Origin: Acinetobacter sp. ANC 4178
Lineage (GTDB): Bacteria > Pseudomonadota > Gammaproteobacteria > Pseudomonadales > Moraxellaceae
NCBI RefSeq assembly: GCF_004331175.1
Contig: NZ_SJOD01000004.1
Location: 1 to 64,000, forward strand
Length of the DNA: 64,000 bases
Reading direction: 5' to 3'
The notes beneath the pieces are model-generated. The model was not told the DNA's origin. It saw nothing but the letters and a program-made list of their open reading frames with translations, and did no database searches. Position numbers and translations under genes: made by a program. Every line of letters starts with the position of its first letter. The stretch's first letter is position 1. This document shows, in pieces, positions 55,048-64,000 of this stretch.

Positions 55048-55368
55048 TTAACTTAATACAGACTTGGTGCAATACAGTTCATATAAGGTTTGCAGGACTT
55101 GTACTAACTTTTCATCTTTAATGGAATAAAAAATTTGTTTACCGTCACGGCGCGTACTAACAACATCACTTTTTCTTAACATCATGAGTTGTTGAGACAG
55201 CGTAGGTTGGGTAATTTGCGTAATTTGTTCAATTTGCGAAACATTCAGTTCTTGTTTTGCCAAATGACATAAAATGAGTAGACGATCTGTATTAGCCAGT
55301 GATTTTAAAATACTCACCACATGTTCTGCGGAATGTCGCATCGATGTAATTTCAAAATCATTTTCCAT
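55048..55368 (-). CDS. ArsR-family regulator, BigR/SqrR-like
   Basis: A 106-residue winged-helix repressor. ILKSLANTDRLLILCHLAK and QITQPTLSQQLMMLRKSDVVSTRRDGKQIFY form the DNA-binding core. Two cysteines, C34 and C100, are 66 residues apart, exactly the spacing of the sulfide-sensing pair in BigR (C42 and C108). BigR/SqrR/YgaV proteins sense persulfides by linking these cysteines. No metal-binding CxC of classical ArsR is present. It probably controls the SulP gene downstream. Confidence 0.88.
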   Translation of the reverse strand: MENDFEITSMRHSAEHVVSILKSLANTDRLLILCHLAKQELNVSQIEQITQITQPTLSQQLMMLRKSDVVSTRRDGKQIFYSIKDEKLVQVLQTLYELYCTKSVLS

Positions 55369-55542
55369 TAGTACGTCTCATTAAAATCAGCTCACTATTA
55401 TAAGCGTACAATGTGCAGATTACATGTAGCTAAAATTTCAATCTAGATGGTTTTTAATGACAACAATTATCAGATTTATTTATAAGAAATACTGAGTACG
55501 GCATGCAATTTGTCTAAAATTACACGCCGTAGTGTATGGCAT

Positions 55543-58044
55543 TTAACTCTTCTTAACTTTTACACTGTCATAAAAATGTTTAAGTTCTTTTTCATTAAAT
55601 AGGCTTGCATGATCAAAAGCCTCTTGGTGATCTTGCGCATACCATGCCAAACGATGTTGCATCTGGGTCACAAAATCTGGCGCCAGTAACAGATGTTCGC
55701 GGGTAATTTCAGCAAGTCCCAACTTTTTCAAAGTCGTCAAATAGCCTTTTAAAGTAGCACTGTCGAAATAGTAACCTTGAGTAATGACTTTATTTTGACT
55801 TAATTGCTGCAATGTTGCTTTCGCCATTTTCTCAAACACTTTTTCTGAGAAGGTTTGCGTATTTGCATATTGAGTAAATAAGCTTTGCATGACAATAAAG
55901 TTATTTAAACTACGCTCTGATAAGGCAGCAAGTGTGTGTAATCCTGTGCTTTCAGTTGATGATTGCATAAGGTGGCCAGCATCACGTTCAATCCACTGTG
56001 CATCCTCGAAATAATCTAAGAGAGCGTGGATCTGCATTTCTACATCTTCTGGTTGCCATTTTAAGAAGAATTCTTCTTGAATAAATGGATATAAAGACTG
56101 TACCAATTGAATTAACTGAGAAACCTCAATTTTTTCATAATGTTGAATAATACGAGCAACTAGAGCAGGTAAAATAAAGCAATGCAGAATGTTATTACTG
56201 AAATAGCTCAATAGAATTTTTTGGCTTTCAGCAACGCGAACCCATGTTTCTGAGTTTTGATGATGGATTTCAACTTGCTTTAACTTTAAGGCATATTGAA
56301 TAATTTCTTGACTAGAAAGTTCAGAAATAATCATTCGACCATCATAAAGGTTGTGTTGCAGTAATTTCCGATACTGATCAAGAGTTGTAACTAAACTGGA
56401 TTCAGTCAATTGATGCTCTGGCGCATTCAGTAAAATTAAAGAAATGATTGAAATCGGGTTAATCACCACAGCTTTATTGATATTTTCTAAGATTGATTGT
56501 GCCGTTTGATCAACAGTATTGACCACTGAAGCAGGCAGTTTATCATTGAGTTTTAGTTTAATTTTTTCAGCATCTTGCTGTTTTAACACCGTATCTAAAA
56601 AAACAGGCTCACCAAAGTTAACGTACACTTGCCCAAACACTTTCTCAATTTTACGCGCTGAACTTAAAATACCCCAAAGTGATTCAGCTTCTTTGGGCTT
56701 ACCACTGAGTTCATTTAAGTACGACGTGCCTTCCAATAGTTTTTCATAGCCAAAGTAAGTTGGAATAAAAACAATAGGTTTGGAATTTCCTCTTAAGTGA
56801 CTTTGAATGGTCATCGACAACATGCCTTTTTTAGCAGGCAGTAATAAACCCGTACGTGAGCGTCCACCTTCAATAAAGTATTCTAAAGGCGTATTACGCA
56901 TCAGTAGACTATGTAAATATTCTTTAAATACCGACGTATACAGTTCATTACCATTGAAACTACGGCGAATAAAATAAGCACCCGCACCACGGAACAATTG
57001 ACCGACAATTGGTAAATTCAGGTTAATGCCTGCGGCAATGTGCGGCACCATCAAACCACGGTTAAAAATCACATAAGACAGCAATAGGTAATCGATATGG
57101 CTACGGTGGCAGGGGGTATAAACAATTTCATAGTCTTGTGCCAATTCACGCACAGTATCAAAGTTATGAACTTCAATGCCATCGTAAAGTTGAGTCCATA
57201 ATTTGGTTAAAGCCAGATAACCAAAGCGTAACGTGGAATAGGAAAAGTCAGAGGCAATTTCAGTTAAGTAGTGTCGTGCACGATGCTCAGCTTCAAACAT
57301 ACTGATATTTTCATCGATGCTTTCTTTGCGAATAGCGTGTTTAACACCATCACTAATCAAAAGATTATTGATCACATTACGACGGTCAGATAAGTCTGGT
57401 CCTAAAATTGCCTCTTTATATTTATTAAAATTGGCATTCAGTTCTTTCATTACATGATGTGCAGGCGAGAAATGAGGACTTAATTCCTTCGCTTCGGTTA
57501 TTAACTTTCTTAAAGAAAGCGGCTTGTGAAACTCTAGATAGTTTTCACGGCCATACAAGGAAATATTCATGGCTTGTTTGAGTGGAGATGGCGTTGACCA
57601 TGCATCTGCAAATAAGGCTTTATACCAAGAATCTTCGTATTCTGGCGCACGTCCCCACAACATGGTCACAGGCACTAAATCAACATCCAATTCTGGGTTT
57701 TTATCCAGAACTTCAATTAAATGAATAAGTTTTGCAGGATAATGTAATCCTTGTTTAAGATGGTTCTTTTCATTCAAAACTAAAATAGAATCTTCTTCTT
57801 GTACCGTTCCAATCTTTAAGGGCTGATAGACGGAAGGTAGCTGTCTCTTTTGCGCTTCATTATCAATCAGTACAGTATTACTGAGAGAGGCATCTTGTAA
57901 TACATAGCAAATAGGGGTGTCGGACGAAGCTGAATATTGTTGTTCCAGTTCGGAGGTCGTGCCTAATACTTGTGGACTCACCACTTTATTTAAAATTTTC
58001 TGTGTGAGTTGACGATAAAATTGGCGATAACCTTTATTGGACAT
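55543..58044 (-). CDS. plsB: Glycerol-3-phosphate 1-O-acyltransferase
   Basis: An 833-residue membrane enzyme that puts the first acyl chain on glycerol 3-phosphate. The acyltransferase motifs are present: HRSHIDYLLLSYV (HX4D), GAYFIRRSFNGNELY, FIEGGRSRTGLLLPAKKG and VFIPTYFGYEKLLEG. The start at 58044 (MSNKGYRQFYRQL) has AGGAAT upstream; an earlier start 14 codons up is less likely. Standing alone with its own promoter is normal for plsB. Confidence 0.95.
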   Translation of the reverse strand: MSNKGYRQFYRQLTQKILNKVVSPQVLGTTSELEQQYSASSDTPICYVLQDASLSNTVLIDNEAQKRQLPSVYQPLKIGTVQEEDSILVLNEKNHLKQGLHYPAKLIHLIEVLDKNPELDVDLVPVTMLWGRAPEYEDSWYKALFADAWSTPSPLKQAMNISLYGRENYLEFHKPLSLRKLITEAKELSPHFSPAHHVMKELNANFNKYKEAILGPDLSDRRNVINNLLISDGVKHAIRKESIDENISMFEAEHRARHYLTEIASDFSYSTLRFGYLALTKLWTQLYDGIEVHNFDTVRELAQDYEIVYTPCHRSHIDYLLLSYVIFNRGLMVPHIAAGINLNLPIVGQLFRGAGAYFIRRSFNGNELYTSVFKEYLHSLLMRNTPLEYFIEGGRSRTGLLLPAKKGMLSMTIQSHLRGNSKPIVFIPTYFGYEKLLEGTSYLNELSGKPKEAESLWGILSSARKIEKVFGQVYVNFGEPVFLDTVLKQQDAEKIKLKLNDKLPASVVNTVDQTAQSILENINKAVVINPISIISLILLNAPEHQLTESSLVTTLDQYRKLLQHNLYDGRMIISELSSQEIIQYALKLKQVEIHHQNSETWVRVAESQKILLSYFSNNILHCFILPALVARIIQHYEKIEVSQLIQLVQSLYPFIQEEFFLKWQPEDVEMQIHALLDYFEDAQWIERDAGHLMQSSTESTGLHTLAALSERSLNNFIVMQSLFTQYANTQTFSEKVFEKMAKATLQQLSQNKVITQGYYFDSATLKGYLTTLKKLGLAEITREHLLLAPDFVTQMQHRLAWYAQDHQEAFDHASLFNEKELKHFYDSVKVKKS

Positions 58045-58276
58045 TGTTATTCCTATGAACCATGTTTCGAGGATTATTTTGTTCAATCTTCTCTAAGAAT
58101 ACAAATGCTTTTGTTGTTAAATAGAACATAAAGCATGTAACAGATCGTATCTTGAGGAGATACTACTATAAAGCGTAAATGAATATAAACGCGAATCCTG
58201 CATCATTAAAGAAAAGTGAATCGGCATATTTTTTGCTGATCTCTAGAAAATACATTTTTCTTAGAGGTCAATGATT

Positions 58277-59092
58277 ATGCATTATCAGGTTTTTCCATCA
58301 CAAAAAATATCCGCTGAATATATCATTTTATCGGCGGGTTTGGGTGGACATGGACAGTTTTGGACACCGCAAATAAAAGCATTACAACAAAATTTTCATG
58401 TGGTGATTTATGACCAAGAAGGTTGCCATAAAAATGCAGCCATTCTTGCAGAAAACTACAGCATGACCCACTTAGCCAAACAGGTCATGGATTTATTATC
58501 CATATTAAACATTCAAGAATTTCATTTTGTTGGACATGCTTTGGGTGGTTTTATAGGGGCAGAGCTGGCGGTTTTATTGGAAAAATCTGAAAAAACCATG
58601 TTGTCGCTTACGGTTATCAATGGCTGGGCGCAATTAGATCCGCATACGCAGAAGTGTTTCAATACTCGCATAGCCTTATTGCAATATGCAGGGATAGAGG
58701 CTTATGTCCGAGCACAGGCATTATTTTTATATCCTCCTGCATGGATTTCTGCACATATTTTAGATTTAGAAATTCAGGAAAATAAGCAAGTTGAGCAATT
58801 TCCGCCTTTGCTGAACGTCTTTACGCGTTTGAATGCTTTAATGAGCTATAAAATTACGACCGAAACAATTTCGAGTTTAAATAAAATTCCAATGTATTTA
58901 ATCGTGACTGAAGATGATTTTCTGGTGCCGTATAAGCAAAGTTATCAATTAAAACAAAAATTTCCACATGCTGAATTAGATGTGCTGACGCATGGCGCGC
59001 ATGCGGTAACGGTTACGCAACCTGAAATATTCAATCAATTGTTATTAGAAAAATTAGTGAAGAAACCTGCTGAAAATTTAGCTGCAAGTTAA
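58277..59092 (+). CDS. rutD: Aminoacrylate hydrolase RutD
   Basis: A 271-residue alpha/beta-hydrolase. LSAGLGGHGQFWTPQIKAL, VVIYDQEG and HFVGHALGGFIGAELA match RutD; the nucleophile elbow reads GHALGG with Ala in place of Ser, as in E. coli RutD. NGWAQLDPHTQKCF, LFLYPPAW and TRLNALMSYK are also shared. It speeds turnover of aminoacrylate from uracil breakdown. The ATG at 58277 fits AGAGGT 8 bases before it better than the ATG at 58271. It has its own terminator and so is a separate unit from rutABCFG. Confidence 0.88.
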   Translation: MHYQVFPSQKISAEYIILSAGLGGHGQFWTPQIKALQQNFHVVIYDQEGCHKNAAILAENYSMTHLAKQVMDLLSILNIQEFHFVGHALGGFIGAELAVLLEKSEKTMLSLTVINGWAQLDPHTQKCFNTRIALLQYAGIEAYVRAQALFLYPPAWISAHILDLEIQENKQVEQFPPLLNVFTRLNALMSYKITTETISSLNKIPMYLIVTEDDFLVPYKQSYQLKQKFPHAELDVLTHGAHAVTVTQPEIFNQLLLEKLVKKPAENLAAS

Positions 59093-59138
59093 CAACTGAG
59101 GTTCATCTCTAGCACGCTATAGGTTGATATAAAAATTC

Positions 59139-59169
59139 AAAAAGGCACTGCTTAGCTCAGTGCCTTTTT
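59139..59169 (+). terminator. Intrinsic terminator after rutD
   Basis: AAAAAGGCACTG pairs with CAGTGCCTTTTT around CTTAGCT, with further T. It separates rutD from the rutA promoter region. Confidence 0.88.
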
Positions 59170-59418
59170 TATTGCGGTTATTTTTCCATTTGGTCAAAAA
59201 AGTGCACAAATTTAGATCATGAATCACAAAAAAAGTGCATGTGAAAAATAGTAATTTTACCCATTGGTAAAATACATAAAATTATTAATGATTTTAAATT
59301 ATTGATATTAAATAAATTTAAAAAGTTGGCACACTCCATGCAGTCATGAAATCAAGAATATAAAAATTTATATCCCAAAAAATAACAGGGTATAGGTTTT
59401 GAGAAATTTCATAATTTA
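59170..59418. other. rut promoter region
   Basis: About 250 AT-rich bases between the rutD terminator and rutA. Besides the sigma-54 promoter it holds GTGCAC (59202-59207) and GTGCAT (59235-59240), 33 bases or about three helical turns apart, which may be activator (NtrC-like) half-sites, an inference only. No gene is visible. Confidence 0.45.
59326..59342 (+). promoter_or_regulatory. Sigma-54 promoter of rutA
   Basis: TTGGCACACTCCATGCA fits the sigma-54 consensus YTGGCACGNNNNTTGCW, with GG and GC exactly 10 bases apart (GG at 59328-59329, GC at 59340-59341). Transcription would start about 80 bases before rutA. Nitrogen control fits a pyrimidine nitrogen-scavenging pathway. Confidence 0.75.
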
Positions 59419-59433
59419 ATGAGGATGCAACAC

Positions 59434-60552
59434 ATGAAAATAGGTGTTTTTTGCCCAATCGGGAACAATGGCTGGTTACTTTCTGAAAATGCTCCACAGT
59501 ACATGCCGAGCTTTGAACTCAACAAAAAAATTGTACAGCGTGCTGAGCATTATGGTTTCGATTTTGCCTTGTCCATGATCAAACTGCGTGGCTTTGGTGG
59601 CAAAACTGAATTTTGGGATCATAACCTAGAAACCTTCACATTGATGGCGGGCTTAGCTGCGGTTACCAGCAAAATTAAAATTTATGCGACCGCAGCAACT
59701 TTGGTGATGCCACCTGCAATTGTTGCACGTATGGCTTCGACTATTGACTCTATTTCAAATGGTCGTTTTGGCTTAAATGTAGTGACTGGCTGGCAAGCGC
59801 CTGAATATACGCAAATGGGCATGTGGCCAGGCGATGAGTACTTTGGTAAACGCTATGAGTATTTATCTGAATATGTACAAGTTCTTCGTGAACTGTGGGC
59901 AACAGGTAAATCGGATTTTAAGGGCGAGCATTTTGAAATGCAGGATTGCCGTGTCAGCCCAACCCCGCAAGCGGATATGAAGATCATCTGTGCAGGTCAA
60001 TCGGATACTGGACTAGCATTCTCTGCGCAATATGCAGATTACAACTTTGTCTTTGGGAAAGGTTTAAACACACCAACCGCTTATGTAGAAATCAATGATC
60101 GCCTAAAAGCACATACTGATAAGACAGGACGTGATGTTCAAACTTATGTGTTGTTTATGGTGATTGCTGCTGAAACTAATGAAGAAGCATTGGCGAAATG
60201 GCAAAGCTATAACGATGGCGCAGATATGGAAGCAATTAATTGGCTGATGAATCAAGGCGGCAAAGACATCACTTCAGGAACCGATACCAATATTCGCCAA
60301 ATGGCATCGAGCGTATCTCCCGTCAATATCAACATGGGCACCTTGGTCGGTTCTTATGAAAAAGTCGCAGCGATGTTGGATGAAATTGGTGAAATTAAAG
60401 GTACAGAAGGCATTTTATTAACTTTTGATGATTTCGTTCAGGGCGTCGAAGATTTTGGTCAAAAAATTCAACCGCTTATGCAATGCCGTCAACACGTCGT
60501 GATGGATCTGGCGGAACAAGCACCTGTCACAGTTTTGGAGAAATCAGCATGA
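59434..60552 (+). CDS. rutA: Pyrimidine monooxygenase RutA
   Basis: A 372-residue FMN-dependent monooxygenase of the luciferase-like family that opens the uracil ring to ureidoacrylate (peracid). [54 protein letters not shown] and [20 protein letters not shown] match RutA. The start at 59434 has GAGGATG 9 bases upstream; an ATG at 59419 is possible. First gene of rutABCFG, overlapping rutB by 4 bases, with RutF as the flavin partner. Confidence 0.95.
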   Translation: MKIGVFCPIGNNGWLLSENAPQYMPSFELNKKIVQRAEHYGFDFALSMIKLRGFGGKTEFWDHNLETFTLMAGLAAVTSKIKIYATAATLVMPPAIVARMASTIDSISNGRFGLNVVTGWQAPEYTQMGMWPGDEYFGKRYEYLSEYVQVLRELWATGKSDFKGEHFEMQDCRVSPTPQADMKIICAGQSDTGLAFSAQYADYNFVFGKGLNTPTAYVEINDRLKAHTDKTGRDVQTYVLFMVIAAETNEEALAKWQSYNDGADMEAINWLMNQGGKDITSGTDTNIRQMASSVSPVNINMGTLVGSYEKVAAMLDEIGEIKGTEGILLTFDDFVQGVEDFGQKIQPLMQCRQHVVMDLAEQAPVTVLEKSA

Positions 60553-61304
60553 GCCAAGTCAATACACATACAGTTATCAGCGATTTTACCGAAGCTACTG
60601 GTCAAGGCAAAACCTTAAAAGCAGAACCTGAAAATATTCAGTTTGCACCTGAACAAACGGCCTTAATTGTCATTGATATGCAGAATGCCTATACCTCAAT
60701 GGGTGGCTATCTGGATTTGGCCGGTTTTGATGTTTCTGCGACCCAACCTGTGGTACAGAACATTAAAAAGGCAGTTGAAGCAGCACATGCAGCCAATATT
60801 CAGGTGATTTACTTTAAAAACGGCTGGGATAATCAATATGTGGAAGCAGGAGGACGCGGTTCACCAAATTTTCATAAATCCAATGCACTAAAAACCATGC
60901 GTAAACAACCCGAACTACAAGGCAAATTACTGGCAAAAGGTGGTTGGGATTTTGAGCTGATCAATGAATTACAACCCTTAGCCCAAGATATTGTGATTGA
61001 AAAACCTCGCTATAGCGGTTTCTTTAACACCGCGCTAGACAGCATGTTACGTGCACGAGGAATTCGTAATTTAGTTTTTGTTGGCATTGCAACCAATGTT
61101 TGTGTCGAATCTACATTAAGAGATGGTTTTTTTCTTGAGTACTTCGGGGTGGCGTTAAAAGATGCCTGTTATCAGGCGGGCCCAGAGGAAATTCAAGCTG
61201 CGAGTCTTTACAACATCAAAACCTTCTTTGGCTGGGTGTCAGATACGCAAAGTTTTGTCGACACTTTTGTTCCCAATACCAACCCACTTGCCAAATCTGC
61301 CTAA
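60549..61304 (+). CDS. rutB: Ureidoacrylate amidohydrolase RutB
   Basis: A 251-residue cysteine hydrolase of the isochorismatase-like fold. Asp in VIDMQNAY, Lys in [17 protein letters not shown] and Cys in [16 protein letters not shown] form the catalytic triad. It hydrolyses ureidoacrylate to aminoacrylate plus carbamate. The start at 60549 is in the ATGA overlap with rutA, preceded by GGAG; the frame upstream of it is open but is rutA sequence in another frame. Confidence 0.95.
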   Translation: MSQVNTHTVISDFTEATGQGKTLKAEPENIQFAPEQTALIVIDMQNAYTSMGGYLDLAGFDVSATQPVVQNIKKAVEAAHAANIQVIYFKNGWDNQYVEAGGRGSPNFHKSNALKTMRKQPELQGKLLAKGGWDFELINELQPLAQDIVIEKPRYSGFFNTALDSMLRARGIRNLVFVGIATNVCVESTLRDGFFLEYFGVALKDACYQAGPEEIQAASLYNIKTFFGWVSDTQSFVDTFVPNTNPLAKSA

Positions 61305-61319
61305 TACGGAGCGATCACC

Positions 61320-61709
61320 ATGCCGAAACAAGTCATTATTCCAGCAGGAACATCAAAACCTTTAGCACCCTATGTTCCAGCCACTAAAGCAGACAATATT
61401 GTGTATGTCTCAGGCACATTGGCTTTTGATGAAAATAACAATGTGGTTCATGTGGGAGATGCTGCCGCTCAAGCACGACATATTTTAGAAACCATCCAAT
61501 CAGTATTGAAAGAAGCAGGTGGCAATATGGAGGATGTGACGTTCAACCATATTTTTGTCAAAGATTGGGCAGATTATGCTGCGATTAATCAAGTCTATGC
61601 CGAGTATTTCCCTGAAGATAAACCTGCACGTTACTGCATTCAGGCTGGTTTGGTGAAGCCAGATGCCCTCGTTGAAATAGCCAGTGTTGCCCATGTCGCT
61701 ACTGCTTAG
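61320..61709 (+). CDS. rutC: Aminoacrylate peracid/aminoacrylate deaminase RutC (RidA family)
   Basis: A 129-residue RidA/YjgF-family trimer subunit. [42 protein letters not shown] and [20 protein letters not shown], with the catalytic Arg in PARY, match RutC. It deaminates aminoacrylate to malonic semialdehyde. It lies 15 bases after rutB in the operon. Confidence 0.93.
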   Translation: MPKQVIIPAGTSKPLAPYVPATKADNIVYVSGTLAFDENNNVVHVGDAAAQARHILETIQSVLKEAGGNMEDVTFNHIFVKDWADYAAINQVYAEYFPEDKPARYCIQAGLVKPDALVEIASVAHVATA

Positions 61710-61744
61710 GTAGTAGCGAGATCAGCCCCTACAGGAGAATAAAC

Positions 61745-62311
61745 ATGAATGCTGAATTGCTTAAAAGCTTAATCAAAGAAGAATGTTTAGAAAAAATCTA
61801 TAACACGCAAAAAACCACGCATATCGAAGTCGATCAGAAAGCATTCCGCGAAGGCATGTCGAACCTTGGCGCAGCAGTCAATGTGATTACCACTTCAGGA
61901 CCCGCAGGTGTCGCAGGTTTTACCGCATCTGCCGTATGTAGTGTGACTGATACACCACCGACCTTATTGGTGTGCCTCAATCGTTCTGCATCTGTATTTG
62001 AAACCTTTAAAACCAATCAGGTGCTCTGTGTGAATACTTTGGCATCACATCAAATGGCACTTTCCAATGTTTTTGGTGGCAAAACGCCAATGCCTGAACG
62101 CTTTGCTGCGGGTCAGTGGGAAACGTTGGCTACTCAAGCGCCTGTTTTACAGGATGCTTTGATTAGTTTTGACTGTGAGATTGTGCAAAGTATGAGTGTC
62201 GGCAGTCATGATGTTTTGTTCTGTCAGGTCAAAGCCATTCAACACAATCAGGGCTTAAATGCGTTGATGTATTTTAACCGTGCTTATTGTGAACCACACC
62301 GTATGTGCTAA
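61745..62311 (+). CDS. rutF: Flavin reductase RutF
   Basis: A 188-residue flavin reductase of the DIM6/NTAB type. [43 protein letters not shown] and the [12 protein letters not shown] segment are conserved. It makes reduced FMN for RutA. In E. coli rutE lies between rutD and rutF; here rutF follows rutC directly. AGGAG lies 7 bases before the ATG. Confidence 0.93.
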   Translation: MNAELLKSLIKEECLEKIYNTQKTTHIEVDQKAFREGMSNLGAAVNVITTSGPAGVAGFTASAVCSVTDTPPTLLVCLNRSASVFETFKTNQVLCVNTLASHQMALSNVFGGKTPMPERFAAGQWETLATQAPVLQDALISFDCEIVQSMSVGSHDVLFCQVKAIQHNQGLNALMYFNRAYCEPHRMC

Positions 62312-62343
62312 AGAACAAACCCTATAAGAAGGAGGGGAAACCC

Positions 62344-63702
62344 ATGCAAGAAAAACAATCGTGGTTTCCAAAATTTAAGCCTTACCAAGGCGACTTAGAT
62401 ACAACACCTGTTCAAATTGATGAATATCTTCCAGTAGGACGCAGTATCGTTCTAGGCTTGCAACATGCTTTTGCCATGTTTGGAGCAACGGTACTGGCAC
62501 CATTGCTGATGGGCTTCGATCCGAACTTAACCATCTTCATTACAGGAATTGGCACGATTTTATTCTTCCTGATGACGGGTGGTCGTATGCCAAGTTATCT
62601 AGGATCGAGTTTTGCTTTTATTGGGGCAGTCGCGGCCGCAACAGGTTACGCAGGTGTAGGTTCGAATCCAAACATTGCTTTAGCCCTTGGGGGAACGATT
62701 GTTTGTGGTCTGGTGTATGCAGGCATTGGTCTTGTGGTGATGAAGACAGGAACAGGTTGGATCGAAAAGTTGATGCCACCGATTGTCACAGGTGCGATTG
62801 TGATGATTATTGGTTTAAACCTTGCACCCATCACCATTAAAAGTGTATCGACCAATACATTCGATACGTGGATGGCAGTGATTACCATTGTCTGTATTAG
62901 TGCTGTTGCTGTGTTTACACGCGGCATGGTGCGTCGTCTGTTATTACTGATTGGGCTGTGTTCTGCTTATCTTGTTTATTTCTTGCTTGCGAATGTCATG
63001 GGATTTGGCAAGGCGATTGATTTCTCAATTATTGGCAATGCCGCATGGTTTGGGCTGCCAACCTTCCATACACCCGTTTTTAATGCAAATGCCATGTTAT
63101 TGATTGCACCTGTCGCGATTATTTTAGTGGCGGAAAACTTGGGGCATTTCAAAGCAGTTTCAGCCATGACCGGGAAAAACCTGTCGCCGTATATGGGCCG
63201 CGCATTTCTTGCAGATGGTGTATGTACCACTTTATCTGCTTCGGTTGGCGGTACAGGCATGACTACCTATGCAGAAAACATTGGCGTAATGGCCGTCACT
63301 AAAGTTTATTCAACCACCATTTTTGTAGTCGCTGGAATCTTCGCCATTTTACTTGGCTTATCACCAAAGTTTGGCGCCGTGATCAGCACCATTCCAGTCG
63401 CACTTTTAGGTGGAGCATCGATTGTGGTATTTGGTTTGATTACCGTCGCTGGAGCAAAAATCTGGGTGGATAACAAAGTTGATTTTACCCAAAACAGTAC
63501 CTTAATTATTGCAGCTGTGAGTTTAATTATGGGTGCAGGCAACTTCAGTTTACACATCGGATCTTTTGACTTGGGCGGTATTGGTACCGCAACACTGGCA
63601 GCAATTCTACTCAACCTCTTCTTAAACCGTGGTGAAGAGACTGTAGCAAAAGTTCAAAGTGTGGAAAGCCAAGCGAACAGTAGTGTTGTACAAGGTTCTT
63701 AA
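62344..63702 (+). CDS. rutG: Uracil permease RutG (NCS2 family)
   Basis: A 452-residue NCS2 nucleobase transporter. VLGLQHAFAMFGATVLAPLLMG, SSFAFIGAVAAATGYAG, VAENLGHFKAVSAMTGKNL (QN/E-type signature region) and SVGGTGMTTYAENIGVMAVT are typical. It imports uracil for the Rut pathway. The start at 62344 has AAGGAGG close upstream. It overlaps nothing and is followed by a dehydrogenase gene 22 bases on. Confidence 0.94.
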   Translation: MQEKQSWFPKFKPYQGDLDTTPVQIDEYLPVGRSIVLGLQHAFAMFGATVLAPLLMGFDPNLTIFITGIGTILFFLMTGGRMPSYLGSSFAFIGAVAAATGYAGVGSNPNIALALGGTIVCGLVYAGIGLVVMKTGTGWIEKLMPPIVTGAIVMIIGLNLAPITIKSVSTNTFDTWMAVITIVCISAVAVFTRGMVRRLLLLIGLCSAYLVYFLLANVMGFGKAIDFSIIGNAAWFGLPTFHTPVFNANAMLLIAPVAIILVAENLGHFKAVSAMTGKNLSPYMGRAFLADGVCTTLSASVGGTGMTTYAENIGVMAVTKVYSTTIFVVAGIFAILLGLSPKFGAVISTIPVALLGGASIVVFGLITVAGAKIWVDNKVDFTQNSTLIIAAVSLIMGAGNFSLHIGSFDLGGIGTATLAAILLNLFLNRGEETVAKVQSVESQANSSVVQGS

Positions 63703-63724
63703 TAAGCCTGATTGGAGAGATCAA

Positions 63725-64000
63725 TTGAGTCAAAGTATTGCTTTTATTGGATTAGGCGCGATGGGTTGGCATATGGCTTCCCATCTGCCGAAACTGGGTT
63801 TACCCGTGTATGTCTGGAACCGTACAACTGAAAAAGCCGAGCTACATGCACAGCAGTTTGCTACACAGGCTGTGAGTTTAGAACACGCCGTACAAGCCGA
63901 TTTTATATTTTCCTGCTTGCCGACCAGTGCAGATGTTGAACAACTGATTGCCGAATTTCTGCCAAAAGCAGGCAGTATCTGGATTGACTGTACCAGTGGT
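63725..64000 (+). CDS. Beta-hydroxyacid dehydrogenase, partial (cut by window end)
   Basis: The first 92 codons, starting at TTG (63725) with GGAG 7 bases upstream, encode the NAD(P) domain of a 3-hydroxyisobutyrate dehydrogenase-family enzyme: SIAFIGLGAMGWHMASHLPK is the nucleotide motif, VYVWNRTTEKAELH follows, and the substrate-binding DCTSG segment starts at the window end. Given its place after rutG and the lack of rutE, it probably reduces malonic semialdehyde to 3-hydroxypropionate, the last Rut step. The rest of the gene lies outside the window. Confidence 0.88.
   Translation, partial: MSQSIAFIGLGAMGWHMASHLPKLGLPVYVWNRTTEKAELHAQQFATQAVSLEHAVQADFIFSCLPTSADVEQLIAEFLPKAGSIWIDCTSG

Overview
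The window looks like chromosome of an Acinetobacter species (Moraxellaceae, Gammaproteobacteria). Grounds: AT-rich DNA; a UmuD-like SOS regulator with the long N-terminus known as UmuDAb plus its characteristic operator; decayed IS5- and IS982-family insertion sequences of the kind common in Acinetobacter; and housekeeping genes (aroQ-accB-accC, plsB, fumC, gcvH, sstT, tusDCBE) that read as that genus. The species cannot be fixed from sequence alone.

Layout. (1) 1-4,900 is a small accessory strip downstream of an rRNA operon: the 5S gene and its terminator, a 5'-truncated cupin gene, two dead IS5-family elements, a possible small RNA, a small unknown gene and a 602-residue DUF4209 protein with a HEPN-like R-x4-H motif. 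(2) 4,900-9,850: MFS transporter, amidase, diguanylate cyclase, small secreted protein. (3) 9,860-16,960, mostly minus strand: aroQ-accB-accC, umuD-umuC under a UmuDAb-type operator, an HxlR regulator and tusDCBE (tRNA 2-thiolation). (4) 17,000-26,200: an atypical GalE-like epimerase, fumC behind a Fur-type palindrome, a nitroreductase-like gene, and a LysR-controlled operon pairing an acyl-CoA dehydrogenase with an APH-fold kinase, a histidine phosphatase and an SDR. (5) 26,500-36,100: membrane proteins, a DNA glycosylase, a DMT/MocR divergent pair, a cardiolipin-synthase-like phospholipase D, glutathione-dependent formaldehyde dehydrogenase, and a ferredoxin reductase/fatty acid desaturase pair. 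(6) 36,200-37,660: DAHP synthase preceded by what reads as a complete transcription attenuator, with an aromatic-rich leader peptide and a chain of mutually exclusive hairpins ending in a terminator, then a second aromatic-rich leader peptide. (7) 37,700-45,060: MFS transporter, gcvH, AraC regulator, MaoC, ABC exporter, small unknown genes, a dead IS982 element and a glutamine-rich small protein. (8) 45,600-58,050: LysE exporter, MscS-type channel, TonB-dependent receptor with a Fur box, sstT, a SulP transporter beside a BigR-like two-cysteine ArsR regulator, and plsB. (9) 58,270-64,000: pyrimidine-degradation (Rut) genes, rutD apart and rutABCFG behind a sigma-54 promoter; rutE is absent and a beta-hydroxyacid dehydrogenase follows rutG, cut by the window end.

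How they work together. The Rut genes form one nitrogen-scavenging pathway from uracil to 3-hydroxypropionate. The DAHP synthase leader links the first shikimate step to charged aromatic tRNA levels, and aroQ encodes a later step. accBC, plsB, the desaturase pair and the phospholipase D are all lipid-related. No tRNA gene, CRISPR array, prophage or replication origin was seen. The strongest candidates for undescribed biology are the aroG attenuator with its tandem leader peptides, the DUF4209/HEPN gene beside the rRNA operon, the dehydrogenase standing in for rutE, and the kinase-dehydrogenase operon.
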